Shown here: piece by piece, positions 61,190 to 64,000 of the stretch
How the letters are laid out: each line of letters starts with the position of its first letter
How positions within the stretch are numbered: position 1 is the stretch's first letter
DNA from: Lichenostomus cassidix
Taxonomy: Eukaryota > Chordata > Aves > Passeriformes > Meliphagidae
NCBI GenBank assembly: GCA_008360975.2
Contig: CM039210.1
Coordinates: 21,909,007 to 21,973,006, forward strand
Direction of reading: 5' to 3'
Length of the DNA stretch: 64,000 bases
The notes under the pieces: generated by a model
What the model was told of the DNA's origin: nothing
The model's input: the letters and a program-made list of their open reading frames with translations, nothing else
Database searches by the model: none
Position numbers and translations under genes: made by a program

Positions 61190-61928
61190 CCAGGTTGACG
61201 TCTACACCGCAAGAACAGTTGTCCTAGAATCTGGTAGCATCCATAGGGTTCCCTTGGATGCCCATGGACCCCTAAGTCAGGGACTCAGTGTGCTGCTTGT
61301 GGGAAGACCTAATGTCACCCATCAAGGGATTTTTGTCCACCCAGAAGTTATAGATGCTGATTTTACAGGCCAGATTCACGCTATGGTTCCCACGCCAAAA
61401 CCCCCTGTCACTATCCCTGAAAAGACTCACATTGCTCAATTAGTGCCTTTTGAGTCTTGTGTCCTCAGGGCAGAACAACAAGCTTGCAGAGATAGCTACA
61501 CTGGATCTCTGGAACTTCCGCAGATCTGCTGGGCTGCAGACATTTCTAGTCAGAGGCCACAGATGACATGTACCCTAATCCTGCCGAAAGTGCGTCCGTA
61601 CCGGATTCGGCTCCAAGGTTTGATTGATACGAGTGCTGATGTAATGATTCTCTCCTCCTCTTCATGGCCTTCTTCATGGCCTCTAGCCCCTGTGGGTTCA
61701 GCCATCACAGGGCTAGGAGGAACCATACAGAGTCAACTGAGTGAACAACCTGTGTTGGTAAAAGACTCGGAGGGACACACGGCTACAATCTGGCCCTTTG
61801 TTACTTCAGCTTCAGTGAACCTCTGGGGACGGGACATGTTGGCAGCCTGGGGGGTGCAGATTGGGACAAATTTTATAGGGGTCACTGTGTGCAAGGGCGC
61901 ACCGTATTCTACGCTATCTCTGTGATGG
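61190..61928 (+). pseudogene. pro: dUTPase-protease region
   Basis: The N-terminal part (61199-61455) is a dUTPase-like domain: VVLESGSIHRVPLDAHGP, HPEVIDADFTGQIHAMV, then TIPEKTHIAQLVPFES. The protease follows with active site DTSAD at 61626-61640, in place of the usual DTGAD, then ITGLGG and a WGRDMLAAWGVQI end. The frame is open from 61254 to TGA at 61923. A dUTPase fused ahead of the protease is the layout of betaretroviruses and ERVK. Confidence 0.85.
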
Positions 61929-61929
61929 C

Positions 61930-62790
61930 TAACTAACACACCGATATGGGAACCGCAGTGGCCCCTGCCAAAAGAGAAGTTAGTCGCCCTTTGTCAGCTG
62001 GTTCAGGAGCAATTACAGCAGGGACACATTGAGCCTCCTACTAGTCCCTGGAATACCCCCGTTTTCCTAATTAAGAAAAAATCAGGGAAATGGAGACTGT
62101 TACAAGATCTCCAGAAAGTTAATGCAGTGATGGAAAGTATGGGGACCTTGCAGCCTGGTATGCCCTCACCCACAATGATTCCTACAGGGTGGGAAATCTT
62201 GATCATTGATTTGAAGAATTGCTTTTTCACAATTCCTTTGCACTCCAATGACAGACCAAAATTTGCCTTTACTGTGCCTGCAATTAACAATGCTGAGCCT
62301 GCAAAGAGATTTCAATGGAAAGTATTACCTTAGGGCATGAAGAATAGCCCGACAATCTGTCAATGATATGTCGCTCAGGCCTTGTCCGGAATCCGCGAGC
62401 AGTTTCCCAAGGCACTCTGCTACCATTATATGGATGATATCCTGGTGGCAGCATCCACCCAGGATGAGTTGCGGAGGTTACAGCCTCGATTGCTCGCTGC
62501 CCTGCATTCCTATGGGTTGCAAGTGGCTCCGGAGAAAGTTCAACAACAGTCTCCTTGGAAATATTTGGGAGTCAAAATTTTGGATCAAACCATACAACAT
62601 CAAGAGGTGCAATTCTCAGATTCTATTAAGACCCTGAATGATGGCCAGACATTGCTGGGTATCATCAATTGGTTATGTCCTTATTTAGGACTAACTACCA
62701 CACAACTTTCCCTTCTCTTTAATATTTTAAAGGGGGACCCTGATCTGAATTCACCTCGGAAATTTACTCCTGAGGCACGATGAGTGCTGA
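61930..62790 (+). pseudogene. pol: pol reverse transcriptase
   Basis: Starts around [15 protein letters not shown], with fingers [20 protein letters not shown] and palm [14 protein letters not shown]. The catalytic YMDD is at 62427-62438 (HYMDDILVAA). An in-frame TAG at 62334 and a TGA near 62363 lie just before the catalytic block, both probably from Gln codons. The frame then reads on to 62781. Confidence 0.9.
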
Positions 62791-62799
62791 ATGAGGTGC

Positions 62800-63660
62800 A
62801 GCAGGCTTTTTCTGCTCGTCAGGTTTATCGAGTGGATCCCTCTACTGATATTATACTGTACTACTATACTGATAGTTTTCATTACTGCTCCAGACCTCCA
62901 TCCTACAGGTATCATTGGCCAGTGGAACAAACAATGGGATGACCCTTTGCATATCCTGGAATGGGTCTTTTTGCCCCATCAGCCAAAAAAGACAGCACCC
63001 ACATTGTTCGAATTGATTGCTTGCCTGATAATCAAATGCTGTCATCGGTGTTTACAATTGATGGCAGTGGATCCTGCAACGATTGTTGTTCCGGTATTGC
63101 GGGACAGCTTTGAATGGAGCCTTGCTAATAGCGCTCCTTTGCAAAGTGCACTGCAAAACTTTTCAGAGCAGATTGCTTATCACCTGCCCAGCCACAAATT
63201 GCTGCAGCTGGCAAATACAATCAGTTTTACGTTGTGGCCAAAGAAGAGCTGGGTGCCATTTCATGGACCAACCGTCTTCACGGATTGTTCTGGGAAAACA
63301 GGAAAGGCCATTGGCGCCTGGAAGGAGGGATCTGAGTGGCAGGTGCTGACAGGCCACTAGTCAGGCTCTGCTCAGTTGGTCGAATTGAAGGCAGTTGCCA
63401 TGGCTTTTCAGCGGTTCTCTCAGGTACCTTTGAATTTGGTCACTGACTCTGCTTACGTAGCAGATATAACTAAACGTTTAGATTGTTCACTTGTAAAAGA
63501 AGTCAATAATGCGGCTCTGTTTTCACTATTGCAATCTTTGTGGAATGCAATTCAAGTTTGAGTGCACCCATATTACTTTTTGCACATTTGAAGCCACACC
63601 AAATTACCAGGTTTTATAACAGAAGGCAATGCCAGGGCTGACATGTTAGCCAACCCTGCG
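62800..63660 (+). pseudogene. pol: pol connection and RNase H
   Basis: A connection-like segment in shifting frames, then RNase H. The first catalytic Asp is in FTDCSGKTG (63277-63297), the Glu in ELKAVAMAF (after a stop at 63358), and the second Asp in TDSAYVAD (63439 on). Further stops lie near 63559 and 63590. Confidence 0.8.
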
Positions 63661-64000
63661 TGGGTGGCACCTCAGCCTGACAAAATTGCACAAGCCAAGG
63701 CATCGCACAATTTCTTTCATCAGAGTACACATACCCTGCAGAAGCAGTTTCAGTTGACGCCTACTGAGGCTTGTGACATTGTCAGCGCTTGTGCTGACTG
63801 CCATGGACTCGCTGCACCTCTGCCACCGGGGCTAAACCCCAGAGGCCTAAAGCCCTTGCAGCTCTGGATGTGACGCACATCCCTGAATTTGGCCAGTTCA
63901 AATATGTGCACGTGTCTATTGACACTTTCTCCTCAGCTGTGTGGGCGTCTTCTCATACTGGAAAGAAAGGCCGCGATGTCATTGCCCATTGGAAATTGGC
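63661..64000 (+). pseudogene. pol: pol integrase, N-terminal and start of the core domain
   Basis: A HHCC-like zinc domain (HNFFHQSTHTL ... CADC, 63703-63801) is followed, after a one-base frameshift near 63862, by the core domain start (LDVTHIPEFG with the first catalytic Asp, then YVHVSIDTFS with the second). The window ends inside the core. Confidence 0.8.

Larger units (their letters stand above)
57419..64000 (+). mobile_element. Class II (ERVK-like) provirus with dUTPase-protease, running off the window
   Basis: 5' LTR, primer binding site, gag, dUTPase-protease, reverse transcriptase, RNase H and the start of integrase appear in order on the plus strand. Env and the 3' LTR lie beyond 64000. 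All genes carry stops or frameshifts. It inserted into plus-strand CR1 (57418) and was later split by a solo LTR at 59576-60456. Confidence 0.92.

Overview
This is a bird (neognath) nuclear genome segment. CR1 LINEs with the avian 3' end, avian ERVL and class II (ERVK-like) endogenous retroviruses, and one conserved vertebrate gene, the first exon of ZSWIM6 on the minus strand (41003-41531), point to this. ZSWIM6 belongs to the avian Z/W chromosome gene set. By my tally about 40 kb of the 64 kb is recognisable LTR element or CR1. That is far above the usual bird autosome or Z density and fits the female-specific W, although W linkage is an inference.

Layout. 1-41002 is the start of ZSWIM6 intron 1 on the minus strand. 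It is packed with nested elements: a CR1 split by a 2.8-kb class II provirus (1152-3984), more CR1, solo LTRs, a nearly full-length CR1 (13680-22572) broken by two LTRs and an internally deleted ERVL provirus (17127-21208), and further solo LTRs, one inside another at 33200-34717. 39360-42600 is the CpG-rich promoter and first-exon region of ZSWIM6. 42600-54600 is upstream flank with solo LTRs. 54640-57418 is plus-strand CR1, into which a class II provirus (57419 to the window end) inserted. That provirus was itself split in gag by an ERVL-type solo LTR (59576-60456).

Most insertions have visible target-site duplications (TSDs): 5 bp for the ERVL type and 6 bp for the class II type. This allows exact boundaries and a relative order of events.

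The most unusual content is in the provirus at 1152-3984. Between a gag fragment and the 3' LTR it holds an intron-less, decayed sequence of a host type-A DnaJ/Hsp40 co-chaperone, closest to DNAJA4, in the sense orientation. This looks like a retrovirus that captured a cellular mRNA. Second is the ERVL provirus, whose primer binding site is followed by a 227-codon uninterrupted open frame for a predicted multi-pass membrane protein, while the gag and pol behind it are full of stops.
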